Source: Clostridium sporogenes
Lineage (GTDB): Bacteria; Bacillota; Clostridia; Clostridiales; Clostridiaceae
Direction: 5' to 3'
Length of the DNA: 64,000 bases
Assembly (NCBI RefSeq): GCF_001020205.1
Contig: NZ_CP011663.1
Coordinates: 3,472,001-3,536,000 of the forward strand
In this document: piece by piece, positions 27,408 to 39,000 of the stretch
Layout: every line of letters starts with the position of its first letter
Position numbering within the stretch: the first letter of the stretch is position 1
Position numbers and translations under genes: made by a program
Notes under the pieces: generated by a model
Seen by the model: the letters and a program-made list of their open reading frames with translations, nothing else
Databases searched by the model: none
Told to the model about the DNA's origin: nothing

Positions 27408-29273
27408 TTATTTTTTTCTTATATATGTTGGAACTTTCTTTTCTATTAATTTAAATATTTCTTCTTTATCATTATAAACAACTTTTTTAAATTCTTCTAT
27501 GGATTTTTCTACAAAGTCTATATTATTTTCCATAGGTTTTTCTACAAATATTTTATTATGTCCTGTTGATGTTAAAGCTATTTCATCCATCAATAATTCT
27601 TCATATAATTTTTCCCCAGGTCTTAATCCTGTATACTCAATTTTAATATCCTCTCCTGGCTTATAACCAGATAAAGTTATTAAATCTTTAGCTAAATCTA
27701 CAATTTTAACTGGTTTTCCCATATCCAAAACAAATATTTCTCCACCCTTTGCCATAGCTCCTGCTTGTATAACTAATTGAGCTGCTTCTGGTATAGTCAT
27801 AAAATATCTATTTATTTCTGGATGGGTTACAGTGACAGGTCCTCCATGAGATATTTGTTTTTTAAATAATGGAATAACAGATCCATTACTTCCTAAAACA
27901 TTTCCAAATCTAACAGCTACAAATTCAGTTTTACTTATTTTATCAAAAGCTTGAATCATTATTTCACAAAATCTTTTTGTAGCTCCCATTATATTAGTTG
28001 GATTAACAGCTTTATCTGTACTTATTTGTACAAAACGCTCAATCCCAAATTCATGAGCACATTTTATTAAATTATAGGTACCTATTACATTGTTTTTAAT
28101 GGATTCTGCTGGGTTTTCTTCCATTAATGGCACATGCTTATGAGCTGCTGCATGAAAAACTACATCTGGTTTATATAATGAAAATATATCTTTTAATCTC
28201 TTTTCATCCCTTATGGAAGCTATTATAACAGCTTTATCTAGATCTGGATATTTATAATTTAATTCCATTTGAACATCATAGGCATTGTTTTCATATATAT
28301 CTAATATTAAAAGTTTCTTAGGTGAAAATTTAACTATTTGTCTACAAAGCTCTGAACCTATAGACCCTCCTCCACCAGTAACTAAAACTACTTTATCCTT
28401 TATATATCTATTTATTCCACTATCATCTAGTTTAACTTCCTCTCTCCCAAGCAAATCTTCAATACTTACATCTCTTAACTTGCTCATATTAAATTTACCC
28501 TGTATTACTTTATCCATGCTTGGTAAAGTTTTTAATTTACAACTAGTTTCTTTACATATAGATACTATTTCACTTTTTGTTGAAGATGCTGCCGAAGGTA
28601 TAGCTAATATTATTTCATCTATTTTTTTATTTTTAGATATCTTTATAATACTTTCTCTTCCCCCTAAAACAGGTATACCATTTATTCTCTTTCCTAACTT
28701 CTCTATGTCATCATCTATAAGACCTATTATACTATAATTTAATTCTTTATTTCTTTTTATTTCCTTTATAATAAGAGCAGCTGCATCTCCAGCTCCTATT
28801 ATAAGCAACTTCTTTTCTTTAGAATTACAATTACACTTATCCTTATTACATTCTTTATCCTCTATAACTCTATATATAAACCTTGTACCACCTAAAGATA
28901 CTATGGATAAAATCCAAAATATTATATGTACAGTAAATGGGAATCTAAAATAATTACTTTCTAAAACTTTATAATTAATAAAATAACTATAAACTATAAA
29001 TATAATGTTAGATATAGAAACTGAATAAATTATAGACATAAGCTCTTCTACAGAAGCATATTTCCATATACTACTATAGAGATTAAATATTTTATTAAAA
29101 AATAAAGTTATTATTATAACTGGAATCACTGATAATTTAAAAAATACCATATATTTTTTAAATTCCGAAGCCATAGAAGCCATACCAAAATCAAATCTCA
29201 GTAGAATTGCTAAATATAATGATAAAATTATTAATAATATATCATAAAGAATCAATTTCCTATCTTTTCTCAT
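27408..29273 (-). CDS. UDP-GlcNAc 4,6-dehydratase, membrane-bound (PglF/CapD type)
   Basis: This 621-residue protein has four N-terminal hydrophobic segments, a first nucleotide-binding domain with LLIIGAGDAAALIIKEI, then a short-chain dehydrogenase domain with VLVTGGGGSIGSELCRQI, DVVFHAAAHKHVPLMEENP and STDKAVNPTNIMGATKRFCE. Methionine replaces the usual tyrosine in the catalytic M-x3-K, as in PglF, CapD and FlaA1. The product, UDP-4-keto-6-deoxy-HexNAc, normally feeds a 4-aminotransferase or reductase, neither of which is in the window. It is the first gene of the polysaccharide locus. Confidence 0.92.
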   Translation of the reverse strand: MRKDRKLILYDILLIILSLYLAILLRFDFGMASMASEFKKYMVFFKLSVIPVIIITLFFNKIFNLYSSIWKYASVEELMSIIYSVSISNIIFIVYSYFINYKVLESNYFRFPFTVHIIFWILSIVSLGGTRFIYRVIEDKECNKDKCNCNSKEKKLLIIGAGDAAALIIKEIKRNKELNYSIIGLIDDDIEKLGKRINGIPVLGGRESIIKISKNKKIDEIILAIPSAASSTKSEIVSICKETSCKLKTLPSMDKVIQGKFNMSKLRDVSIEDLLGREEVKLDDSGINRYIKDKVVLVTGGGGSIGSELCRQIVKFSPKKLLILDIYENNAYDVQMELNYKYPDLDKAVIIASIRDEKRLKDIFSLYKPDVVFHAAAHKHVPLMEENPAESIKNNVIGTYNLIKCAHEFGIERFVQISTDKAVNPTNIMGATKRFCEIMIQAFDKISKTEFVAVRFGNVLGSNGSVIPLFKKQISHGGPVTVTHPEINRYFMTIPEAAQLVIQAGAMAKGGEIFVLDMGKPVKIVDLAKDLITLSGYKPGEDIKIEYTGLRPGEKLYEELLMDEIALTSTGHNKIFVEKPMENNIDFVEKSIEEFKKVVYNDKEEIFKLIEKKVPTYIRKK

Positions 29274-29318
29274 ATAATCACTTCCTTAAACTCTAAAAAC
29301 TCTAAACTCTACTTATTT

Positions 29319-29346
29319 ATTTTACATCATTGATAAAATTATTCAA
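29319..29346 (-). promoter_or_regulatory. Possible SigA promoter of the polysaccharide locus
   Basis: On the minus strand TTGAAT (29346-29341) and TAAAAT (29324-29319) are 16 bases apart, about 46 bases before the dehydratase ATG. The -10 is one base off consensus in an A+T-rich background. Confidence 0.4.
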
Positions 29347-29424
29347 CAATTTTTTGCAATATCTTTATTTTATCATATATGCAATAAATAGAAAATATTA
29401 TTTAATATTTATAAATAAATTCAT

Positions 29425-29458
29425 AAAACCGTTGATAGGAAATATATCAACGGTTTTA
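29425..29458 (-). terminator. Terminator of the first Y_Y_Y hydrolase gene
   Basis: AAAACCGTTGATA pairs with TATCAACGGTTTT across an eight-base loop, five bases past the stop. It separates the hydrolase genes from the polysaccharide locus. Confidence 0.85.
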
Positions 29459-29462
29459 TAAA

Positions 29463-32400
29463 CTATATACTAAATAATTTTGTTACTGCATTGTAAAGTT
29501 TTTGAGCTATTTGATTTTGATAAGAGTCACTATTTAACTTTCTAACTTCTGTATCATTAGAAACAAATCCAGTTTCTACAAGAACAGAAGGCATTAGAGC
29601 ATTTTTTGTAACATATAAATTGTGATCACTTATCCCTCTATTTGATCCTCCTAAAGAAGACATCTCATTTACTATAAGTTGTGATAACACTTTACTCTTT
29701 AATGCTGCATCACAAGGAGTTCTATCATAAGTTATATCATCTTCCTCATATATTCCTGAATTATCTAGTTTAGGTCTATAACTACTATAATGAGCACTAT
29801 ATCCATTAGCTGATGATACATCAAAAGAATCAGCATGTATACTCATAAATAAATCAGCTTTTCTACTATTAGCTACATTTATTCTATCTTCTAAATTTTG
29901 TGTTACTGAAGGATAATTATAAAGATCTATATGCTCTCTAGTATAGATAACATTATATCCTTGCGCCTTAAGGAGATTTCCTAACTTTATAGTAATCTTC
30001 TGTACTATATTTGCTTCATATAATTTTCCAGTAGCTTGAGATGACACTGCTCCTGAATCTCTGCCTCCATGACCTGCATCTAAAACTATAGTCTTCATCA
30101 AACCACCTTTAACAACATATTCTACATATTTATGATTATCTAATCTTTCATTACTATATTTATCCTTTACATGTACTCCTATTAAATATTTTCCAGATTT
30201 ATTTGGTGTCCATGTAGCTGTATTACTAGAACTATAATCTCTTATCTTTGTCCATACATTTTTTGATAAATCTTTTATCCAATACTCATATAATACACTG
30301 TTAAGGCTTTCTGCATAAGCTTTTATATTATATGATTTTCCTACCTGCAATTCATTATTTGCTACCTTATTTCCATTTAAACTCACTTCTAAGTTACTAA
30401 TAACAGCCTTTTTAGATAATCTTACATTATATTCTTCATATTTATGATTATCTAATCTTTCATTACTGTATTTATCCTTTACATGCACTCCTATTAAATA
30501 TTTTCCAGATTTATTTGGTGTCCATGAAATCTCACTACTTGTACTATAATCTCTTATTTTTGTCCATAGATTCTTTGATAAATCTTTTATCCAATATTCG
30601 TACAGTACGCCATTTGAACTATTTCCATAGGCTTTAATTTTATATACTTCCCCTGATTGCAAATCATGATTTACTATTTTATTGCCATTTAAGCTTACTT
30701 CTAAAGTATCAATGGTTGCCTTTTTAGGAGCTACTACGCTATACTCTTCATATTTATGATTATCTAATCTTTCTTCGCTATATCTATCCTTTACATGTAC
30801 TCCTATTAAATATTTCCCAGATTTATTTGATGTCCATGAAATCTCACTACTTGTACTATAATCTCTTATTTTTGTCCATACATTCTTTGACAAATCTTTT
30901 ATCCAATATTCGTACAATATACCATTTGAACTATTCCCATAAGCTTTTATTTTGTATGTTTGCCCTAATTGTAATTGATTATTTACTACTTTATTTCCAT
31001 TTAAACTTACTTCTAAAGTATCAATGGTTGCCTTTTTAGGAGATGCTACATTATACTCTTCATACTTATGATTATCTAATCTTTCTTTGCTATATCTATC
31101 CTTTACATGTACTCCTATTAAATATTTCCCAGATTTATTTGATGTCCATGAAATCTCACTACTTGTACTATAATCTCTTATTTTTGTCCATACATTCTTT
31201 GACAAATCTTTTATCCAATATTCGTACAATATACCATTTGAACTATTCCCATAAGCTTTTATTTTGTATGTTTGCCCTAATTGTAATTGATTATTTACTA
31301 CTTTATTTCCATTTAAACTTACTTCTAAAGTATCAATGGTTGCCTTTTTAGGAGATGCTACATTATACTCTTCATACTTATGATTATCTAATCTTTCTTT
31401 GCTATATCTATCCTTTACATGTACTCCTATTAAATATTTCCCAGATTTATTTGATGTCCATGAAATCTCACTACTTGTACTATAATCTCTTATTTTTGTC
31501 CATACATTCTTTGACAAATCTTTTATCCAATATTCGTACAATATACCATTTGAACTATTTCCATAAGCTTTTATTTTGTATGTTTGCCCTAATTGCAATT
31601 GATTATTTACTACTTTATTTCCATTTAAACTTACTTCTAAAGTATCAATGGTTGCCTTTTTAGGAGATGCTACATTATACTCTTCATACTTATGATTATC
31701 TAATCTTTCTTTGCTATATCTATCCTTTACATGTACTCCTATTAAATATTTCCCAGATTTATTTGCTTTCCATGAAATTTCACTACTTGTACTATAATCT
31801 CTTATCTTTGTCCATACATTCTTTGACAAATCTTTTATCCAATATTCGTACAATATACCATTTGAACTATTTCCATAAGCTTTTATTTTGTATGTTTGCC
31901 CTAATTGCAATTGATTATTTACTACTTTATTTCCATTTAGACTTACTTCTAAAGTATCAATGGTTGCCTTATCTGAAATAATTACATTTTCTTGTGATTC
32001 ACCAGAACTTGATAAATATTTTGCACTGTTCATCATAGCTACTATACTTTTACCATAGTTGTTATCTGCAGCCCATCCTTTGTCTGGATAATTAGGATTT
32101 TCTCCTATACCTAACCACTCAATATAGGGACTTATTCCTCTTTGAACATATGTAAATCGTGGATCTACACAAGAATTTTTTAATGTCTCAGTATTACAAT
32201 AAGCTTTTAAATGTTGAACAACGGCTCTTACTCCTGTCCTTGTATCTTTAAAGGAAGCACCTGCTACACCACCGCCTGTAGCACCAATACCTGCAAAATT
32301 ATTTTGACATTCTTTTACATCTCCTGTGAATTTCAAGAAATTTGTTTCCTTCATTATTTGTACAAAAACTACATCAGCTCTTATTCCTTCTAAATTAGCT

Positions 32401-32627
32401 TCCTGCCAAACTATAGAAATAAACTCCTTTGTAGCTTGATCACTTTTTTCACTGTTTCTAGTCTTAAAATAATTTAATGCTTGTTCCTGCGTTAATTGAG
32501 ATTGTCCCATTATAGCTGTAGTGCTACTAGCATGTACTTTAAATAAAGGTACAAAAGTTACAATAACGCTTATTAAAAGTAGTAATGTAAAATTTTTAGC
32601 TACATTTTTAATTTTTCTTATATCCAT
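29463..32627 (-). CDS. Two-enzyme wall hydrolase: glucosaminidase, six Y_Y_Y modules, amidase_3
   Basis: This 1054-residue exported protein has a signal peptide (about 1-33), a glucosaminidase-like domain (about 40-205) with VQIMKETNFLKFTG, six ~104-residue modules (about 220-843) and a C-terminal N-acetylmuramoyl-L-alanine amidase. The amidase has DAGHGGRDSGA, an YEAN glutamate, FMSIHADS and VLVETGFVSN (zinc ligands and catalytic Glu). Each module has LYEYWIKDLSKN, KIRDYS and GKYLIGVHVKD, the triple-tyrosine type. Two tandem starts exist: ATG at 32672 behind AGGAGGTGAA and ATG at 32627 behind AGGAGGGG. The second gives the better signal peptide. Confidence 0.88.
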   Translation of the reverse strand: MDIRKIKNVAKNFTLLLLISVIVTFVPLFKVHASSTTAIMGQSQLTQEQALNYFKTRNSEKSDQATKEFISIVWQEANLEGIRADVVFVQIMKETNFLKFTGDVKECQNNFAGIGATGGGVAGASFKDTRTGVRAVVQHLKAYCNTETLKNSCVDPRFTYVQRGISPYIEWLGIGENPNYPDKGWAADNNYGKSIVAMMNSAKYLSSSGESQENVIISDKATIDTLEVSLNGNKVVNNQLQLGQTYKIKAYGNSSNGILYEYWIKDLSKNVWTKIRDYSTSSEISWKANKSGKYLIGVHVKDRYSKERLDNHKYEEYNVASPKKATIDTLEVSLNGNKVVNNQLQLGQTYKIKAYGNSSNGILYEYWIKDLSKNVWTKIRDYSTSSEISWTSNKSGKYLIGVHVKDRYSKERLDNHKYEEYNVASPKKATIDTLEVSLNGNKVVNNQLQLGQTYKIKAYGNSSNGILYEYWIKDLSKNVWTKIRDYSTSSEISWTSNKSGKYLIGVHVKDRYSKERLDNHKYEEYNVASPKKATIDTLEVSLNGNKVVNNQLQLGQTYKIKAYGNSSNGILYEYWIKDLSKNVWTKIRDYSTSSEISWTSNKSGKYLIGVHVKDRYSEERLDNHKYEEYSVVAPKKATIDTLEVSLNGNKIVNHDLQSGEVYKIKAYGNSSNGVLYEYWIKDLSKNLWTKIRDYSTSSEISWTPNKSGKYLIGVHVKDKYSNERLDNHKYEEYNVRLSKKAVISNLEVSLNGNKVANNELQVGKSYNIKAYAESLNSVLYEYWIKDLSKNVWTKIRDYSSSNTATWTPNKSGKYLIGVHVKDKYSNERLDNHKYVEYVVKGGLMKTIVLDAGHGGRDSGAVSSQATGKLYEANIVQKITIKLGNLLKAQGYNVIYTREHIDLYNYPSVTQNLEDRINVANSRKADLFMSIHADSFDVSSANGYSAHYSSYRPKLDNSGIYEEDDITYDRTPCDAALKSKVLSQLIVNEMSSLGGSNRGISDHNLYVTKNALMPSVLVETGFVSNDTEVRKLNSDSYQNQIAQKLYNAVTKLFSI
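30115..31975 (-). repeat. Six tandem 312-bp coding repeats (Y_Y_Y modules)
   Basis: Six in-frame copies of a 104-codon unit; the DNA of copies two to four is almost identical (for example the 312-base spacing of the same sequence at 31043, 31355 and 31667). The two C-terminal copies are more diverged. Confidence 0.9.
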
Positions 32628-32746
32628 ATTTCCCCTCCTTTCTTTTAATAAAAATATTTTTCTTATATTCATAAGTTCACCTCCTTTGTAAATTATTATA
32701 TCATATGGTTGATCTAAATTTCATTTATATAATATTCAAAAAATAT

Positions 32747-32782
32747 AAAAAGCCACCAATTATATATAATTAATGGTTTTTT
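32747..32782 (-). terminator. Terminator of the second Y_Y_Y hydrolase gene
   Basis: AAAAAACCATTAATTATA pairs with its complement ending in GGTGGCTTTTT; a T run follows on the minus strand about 65 bases past the stop. Confidence 0.65.
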
Positions 32783-32845
32783 ATTTATATTTAAAAATTA
32801 GTATAATTAAAATTTAATACATTGTTTTATTAATTATTTATTAGT

Positions 32846-35833
32846 TTATATAAAACTAGTTCCTATTATTCCTTTAGCAATAGCTTCTGCACATTTTTGT
32901 TGAAACCAATCAGAATTTAAAAGAACTTCTTCGTTTCTATTATCTATAAAGCCTAACTCAACTAATATGGATGGACTTATAGTATTTCTTAAAACATAAT
33001 ATCCTGCTGTTTTAACTCCTCTGTCATATAAACCAATAGAATTTATAAGTTCTTTTTGCACCGCTGTTGCTGCCTCTTTCCCCTTTGCACTTCCGTCATA
33101 GTAATATGTTTCTGTCCCATGAGCTGATCCATTAAAACTATTAGCATGTATACTTACAAACAAGTCTGTATTGTTATTATTTGCAATAGCCACTCTAGCA
33201 GCCAAATCCTGTGATTCATTTGAAGGCCAAGATACGTTATCACTAGTTCTAGTATAAATAACTCTAATTCCGTTATTCTCTAAAATTTTTCCTACTTTTA
33301 AAGCTACTTTTAAAGTAACATCTTTTTCTTTAATACCAGTTGGCCCTACAGCACCACTATCATATCCTCCATGACCCGCATCAATAACTATAGTTCTTTT
33401 ATTAGATGCTGCAACATTATATTCTACATATTTATGATCATCTAATTTTTCCTTACTATATTTATCTTTTACATGAATTCCTACTAAATATTGGCCTGTT
33501 CTAGTTGGAGCCCAATTAACACTGTTTCCTGTACCATAGTCTCTTATCATTTGCCATACTTGAGTATAAGGATCCTTTATCCAGAACTGATATAAAACTC
33601 CATTAGCACTATTCCCATTACCTTTTATGGCATATGTTTTACCTTGCTCTAAATTACCATTTGTTACTAAAACACCATTTAGACTTACTTCTAAATTACT
33701 AATAGTTGCTTTAGAACTACTTTGTTCTACATTATATTCTAAATATTTATGGTCATCTAATCTTTCCTTACTATTCTTATCCTTTACATGTATACCTACT
33801 AGGTATTTTCCAGTCCTAGTTGGGGTCCAATTCATACTATTTCCTGTACCATAGTCCCTTATCATTTGCCATACTTGAGTGTAAGGATCTTTTATCCAGA
33901 ACTGATATAAAACTCCATTAGCACTATTGCCATTACCTTTTATAGTATATGTTTTACCCTGTTCTAGTTTACCATTTATTACTAAAACACCATTTAGACT
34001 TACTTCTAAATTACTAATAGTTGCTTTAGAGCTATTTTGTTCTACATTATATTCTACATATTTATGGTCATCTAATCTTTCTTTACTATTCTTATCCTTT
34101 ACATGTATACCTACTAGGTATTTTCCAGTCCTAGTTGGGGTCCAATTCATACTATTTCCTGTACCGTAATCCCTTATCATTTGCCATACTTGAGTGTAAG
34201 GATCCTTTATCCAGAACTGATATAAAACTCCATTAGCACTATTTCCATTACCTTTTATGGTATATGTTTTACCTTGCTCTAAATTACCATTTGCTACTAC
34301 AGTTCCATTTAAACTTACTTCTAAATTACTAATAGTTGCTTTAGAACTGCTTTGTTCTACGTTATATTCTACATATTTATGGTCATCTAATCTTTCTTTA
34401 CTATTCTTATCCTTTACATGTATCCCTACTAGGTATTTTCCAGTCCTAGTTGGGGTCCAATTCATACTATTTCCTGTACCGTAGTCCCTTATCATTTGCC
34501 ATACTTGAGTGTAAGGATCTTTTATCCAGAACTGATATAAAACTCCATTACTACTATTTCCATTACCTTTTATGGTATATGTTTTACCCTGCTCTAGTTT
34601 ACCATTTGTTACTATAGTTCCATTTAAACTTACTTCTAAATTACTAATAGTTGCTTTGGAGCTATTTTGTTCTACATTATATTCTACATATTTATGGTCA
34701 TCTAATCTTTCCTTACTATTCTTATCCTTTACATGTATCCCTACTAGGTATTTTCCAGTCCTAGTTGGAGTCCAATTCATACTATTTCCTGTACCGTAGT
34801 CCCTTATCATTTGCCATACTTGAGTGTAAGGATCCTTTATCCAGAACTGATATAAAACTCCATTAGCACTATTTCCATTACCTTTTATGGTATATGTTTT
34901 ACCCTGTTCTAGTTTACCATTTGTTACTACAGTTCCATTTAAACTTACTTCTAAATTACTAATAGTTGCTTTAGAGCTATTTTGTTCTACATTATATTCT
35001 ACATATTTATGGTCATCTAATCTTTCTTTACTATTCTTATCCTTTACATGTATACCTACTAGGTATTTTCCAGTCCTAGTTGGGGTCCAATTCATACTAT
35101 TTCCTGTACCGTAATCCCTTATCATTTGCCATACTTGAGTGTAAGGATCCTTTATCCAGAACTGATATAAAACTCCATTAGCACTATTTCCATTACCTTT
35201 TATGGTATATGTTTTACCCTGTTCTAGTTTACCATTTGTTACTACAGTTCCATTTAAACTTACTTCTAAATTACTAATAGTTGCTTTATTATATACAGTT
35301 GTTAAAGCTTTTTCTGTGCTACTTATCTTTACATTATCGTATTCTAAATTTCTTTGTACAATATTTTTATCATTTTCTACTAATTGTTCTTCATATATAT
35401 TTACTCTATTATCCGAAACTTCTTCTTGATTTCTTTTTATTTTTATACTAATTTCTTTTTCCTCTTTGTTATCTTGCTCATCTATAGCCAAAATCTTCAA
35501 ATTATATACTCCATCTTTCAAAGAAGAAATATCTTTATTATATTCTAATTTAGTTTTATATGTATTTTCTTTAAATTCTAATTCATTTAACTTGGCTTGT
35601 CCTACATTGTTGTTATCTATATATACATATGCTAATTTTATCTTTGAAATAGATTCTATTTCTCCATCAATATTTAACTCTTTATCCTCTATTACACCTT
35701 CATGTATTGGTGCTTTCAAGTTAATACTTATATTGGATGCAGCTTGTACCTTTATAGGCAATATTAATAATTCAATCATAAAAAAAATTAAAATGATATT
35801 TAAAGCTAAATAACTCTTTTTTTTATTTATCAT
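32846..35833 (-). CDS. Wall amidase with six Y_Y_Y modules
   Basis: This 995-residue exported protein has a signal peptide (about 1-31), an Ig-like domain (about 35-135: APIHEGVIEDKELNIDGEIE), a short charged linker, six 105-residue modules (about 182-812) and a C-terminal amidase_3 domain with VIDAGHGGYDSGA, FVSIHANSFN and LVELGFIDNRNE. The modules carry VLYQFWIKDPYTQVWQMIRD and GKYLVGIHVKDKNSKERLDD. It should cleave the MurNAc-L-Ala bond in the wall. The ATG follows AAAGGGTGAG. Its first ~180 codons after the signal peptide are nearly identical to the next hydrolase. Confidence 0.9.
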   Translation of the reverse strand: MINKKKSYLALNIILIFFMIELLILPIKVQAASNISINLKAPIHEGVIEDKELNIDGEIESISKIKLAYVYIDNNNVGQAKLNELEFKENTYKTKLEYNKDISSLKDGVYNLKILAIDEQDNKEEKEISIKIKRNQEEVSDNRVNIYEEQLVENDKNIVQRNLEYDNVKISSTEKALTTVYNKATISNLEVSLNGTVVTNGKLEQGKTYTIKGNGNSANGVLYQFWIKDPYTQVWQMIRDYGTGNSMNWTPTRTGKYLVGIHVKDKNSKERLDDHKYVEYNVEQNSSKATISNLEVSLNGTVVTNGKLEQGKTYTIKGNGNSANGVLYQFWIKDPYTQVWQMIRDYGTGNSMNWTPTRTGKYLVGIHVKDKNSKERLDDHKYVEYNVEQNSSKATISNLEVSLNGTIVTNGKLEQGKTYTIKGNGNSSNGVLYQFWIKDPYTQVWQMIRDYGTGNSMNWTPTRTGKYLVGIHVKDKNSKERLDDHKYVEYNVEQSSSKATISNLEVSLNGTVVANGNLEQGKTYTIKGNGNSANGVLYQFWIKDPYTQVWQMIRDYGTGNSMNWTPTRTGKYLVGIHVKDKNSKERLDDHKYVEYNVEQNSSKATISNLEVSLNGVLVINGKLEQGKTYTIKGNGNSANGVLYQFWIKDPYTQVWQMIRDYGTGNSMNWTPTRTGKYLVGIHVKDKNSKERLDDHKYLEYNVEQSSSKATISNLEVSLNGVLVTNGNLEQGKTYAIKGNGNSANGVLYQFWIKDPYTQVWQMIRDYGTGNSVNWAPTRTGQYLVGIHVKDKYSKEKLDDHKYVEYNVAASNKRTIVIDAGHGGYDSGAVGPTGIKEKDVTLKVALKVGKILENNGIRVIYTRTSDNVSWPSNESQDLAARVAIANNNNTDLFVSIHANSFNGSAHGTETYYYDGSAKGKEAATAVQKELINSIGLYDRGVKTAGYYVLRNTISPSILVELGFIDNRNEEVLLNSDWFQQKCAEAIAKGIIGTSFI
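33397..35290 (-). repeat. Six tandem 315-bp coding repeats (Y_Y_Y modules)
   Basis: Six in-frame 105-codon units that match those of the adjacent hydrolase gene at 36.8-38.7 kb almost base for base. The two nearest the amidase domain differ most. Confidence 0.9.
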
Positions 35834-35954
35834 AAACTCACCCTTTCAATAATCATCCTTATAAATTTAATTATCGTAATTTTTATAAATATTTTTATAC
35901 TTAAAGCAAAAATATAATAATCTATATATTTTTAGTTATTTAAAAAATTCAAAG

Positions 35955-35989
35955 TAAAAAATAGAGACTTTTTTAGTCTCTACTTTTTA
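35955..35989 (-). terminator. Terminator of the third Y_Y_Y hydrolase gene
   Basis: AAAGTAGAGACT pairs with AGTCTCTATTTT across a short loop on the minus strand, followed by T residues, about 20 bases past the stop. Confidence 0.75.
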
Positions 35990-36007
35990 AAATATATTTT
36001 TTCATTT

Positions 36008-39000
36008 CTATTTAAAGACTGGAACATCAAAATTTAATACAACATTTTGTAATTGATCTATTACTTTTTTTATATTAGAAACTTGGTTATATGCCCATCT
36101 TATATCTGTAGCATATTGGTGAACTGTTGGATTATCTGGATTCCACCTCATTTTGTATAACGTATCTTGTTTATAAATTGGGTTATTTATATATCGTGAA
36201 GAAATCCACTTAGCCCCACCTTTGATAGCTAAATCTACTGAAAACCAGCCCTGTTCATAAGCATATTTAGATCCTTGTCCTATAGGATCGCTATCTACAG
36301 CATTTATACCAAATAAATTATAAACAGTTTTCCCATTTACTACTACACCCTTAGCTAAAGTTGATGTACCATTTCCTGTTTCTAAAAGAGAATGAGCTAT
36401 TAAATATATAGGACTTACATTACTTTCTTTTCCAGCATCAATGAATGCTTGTCCTTTTCCTTCTAATACACCTTTTCCTTTAAGTATATTGTTTAATTGC
36501 TCTGCTGTAGTACATTCGTTATAACTTAATTGTAAAAATTGATATTGTCCAATAGAATCATATATTTGATTAGTCGGATCTATATATTCTCTAGCCCTTG
36601 ATTTAATATAATCATATTGTTGATCACTCTGAATCCAATTAACTCCATTTATATCAGTTGAATATCCCTTTTTTCCATTCTTTATAATAGCATATCTCCA
36701 TTCATATATATTCTTATCTGCTATATACATATGATATGCTGGTGTATTAGCCATTTGTCTATTTATCATTTCATCTAATGTTATATTATAATAAGAGTTT
36801 TTATAATTCTTATTTGATCCTATAGCATTATATTCTACATATTTATGGTCATCTAATCTTTCCTTACTATTCTTATCCTTTACATGAATCCCTACTAAAT
36901 ACTTTCCGGCTCCAATTGGTGTCCAATTCATACTATTTCCTGTACCATAGTCCCTTATCATTTGCCATACTTGAGTGTAAGGATCTTTTATCCAGAACTG
37001 ATATAAAACTCCATTAGCACTATTTCCATTACCTTTTATGGTATATGTTTTACCTTGCTCTAGTTTACCATTTGCTACTACAGTTCCATTTAAACTTACT
37101 TCTAAATTACTAATAGTTGCTTTAGAACTGCTTTGTTCTACGTTATATTCTACATATTTATGGTCATCTAATCTTTCTTTACTATTCTTATCCTTTACAT
37201 GTATCCCTACTAGGTATTTTCCAGTCCTAGTTGGGGTCCAATTCATACTATTTCCTGTACCGTAGTCCCTTATCATTTGCCATACTTGAGTGTAAGGATC
37301 TTTTATCCAGAACTGATATAAAACTCCATTAGCACTATTGCCATTACCTTTTATGGTATATGTTTTACCCTGTTCTAGTTTACCATTTGTTACTACAGTT
37401 CCATTTAAACTTACTTCTAAATTACTAATAGTTGCTTTGGAGCTATTTTGTTCTACATTATATTCTACATATTTATGGTCATCTAATCTTTCCTTACTAT
37501 TCTTATCCTTTACATGTATACCTACTAGGTATTTTCCAGTCCTAGTTGGGGTCCAATTCATACTATTTCCTGTACCGTAGTCCCTTATCATTTGCCATAC
37601 TTGAGTATAAGGATCCTTTATCCAGAACTGATATAAAACTCCATTAGCACTATTTCCATTACCTTTTATAGTATATGTTTTACCCTGTTCTAGTTTACCA
37701 TTTGTTACTACAGTTCCATTTAAACTTACTTCTAAATTACTAATAGTTGCTTTGGAGCTATTTTGTTCTACATTATATTCTACATATTTATGGTCATCTA
37801 ATCTTTCCTTACTATTCTTATCCTTTACATGTATACCTACTAGGTATTTTCCAGTCCTAGTTGGAGTCCAATTCATACTATTTCCTGTACCGTAGTCCCT
37901 TATCATTTGCCATACTTGAGTATAAGGATCCTTTATCCAGAACTGATATAAAACTCCATTAGCACTATTTCCATTACCTTTTATAGTATATGTTTTACCC
38001 TGTTCTAGTTTACCATTTGTTACTACAGTTCCATTTAAACTTACTTCTAAATTACTAATAGTTGCTTTGGAGCTATTTTGTTCTACATTATATTCTACAT
38101 ATTTATGGTCATCTAATCTTTCTTTACTATTCTTATCCTTTACATGTATCCCTACTAGGTATTTTCCAGTCCTAGTTGGAGTCCAATTCATACTATTTCC
38201 TGTACCGTAGTCCCTTATCATTTGCCATACTTGAGTGTAAGGATCCTTTATCCAGAACTGATATAAAACTCCATTAGCACTATTTCCATTACCTTTTATG
38301 GTATAAGTTTTACCCTGTTCTAGTTTACCATTTGTTACTACAGTTCCATTTAAACTTACTTCTAAATTACTAATAGTTGCTTTGGAGCTATTTTGTTCTA
38401 CATTATATTCTACATATTTATGGTCATCTAATCTTTCTTTACTATTCTTATCCTTTACATGTATCCCTATTAGGTATTTTCCAGTCCTAGTTGGGGTCCA
38501 ATTCATACTATTTCCTGTACCGTAATCCCTTATCATTTGCCATACTTGAGTGTAAGGATCCTTTATCCAGAACTGATATAAAACTCCATTAGCACTATTC
38601 CCATTACCTTTTATGGTATATGTTTTACCCTGCTCTAGTTTACCATTTGTTACTACAGTTCCATTTAAACTTACTTCTAAATTACTAATAGTTGCTTTAT
38701 TATATACAGTTGTTAAAGCTTTTTCTGTGCTACTTATCTTTACATTATCGTATTCTAAATTTCTTTGTACAATATTTTTATCATTTTCTACTAATTGTTC
38801 TTCATATATATTTACTCTATTATCCGAAACTTCTTCTTGATTTCTTTTTATTTTTATACTAATTTCTTTTTCCTCTTTGTTATCTTGCTCATCTATAGCC
38901 AAAATCTTCAAATTATATACTCCATCTTTCAAAGAAGAAATATCTTTATTATATTCTAATTTAGTTTTATATGTATTTTCTTTAAATTCTAATTCATTTA

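Noticed and set aside
30827..31981. Repeated plus-strand open frames of 70-104 codons opposite the first module array
   Set aside because: They repeat with the 312-base period of the minus-strand coding repeats, have no ribosome binding sites and are hydrophobic by-products of antisense reading.
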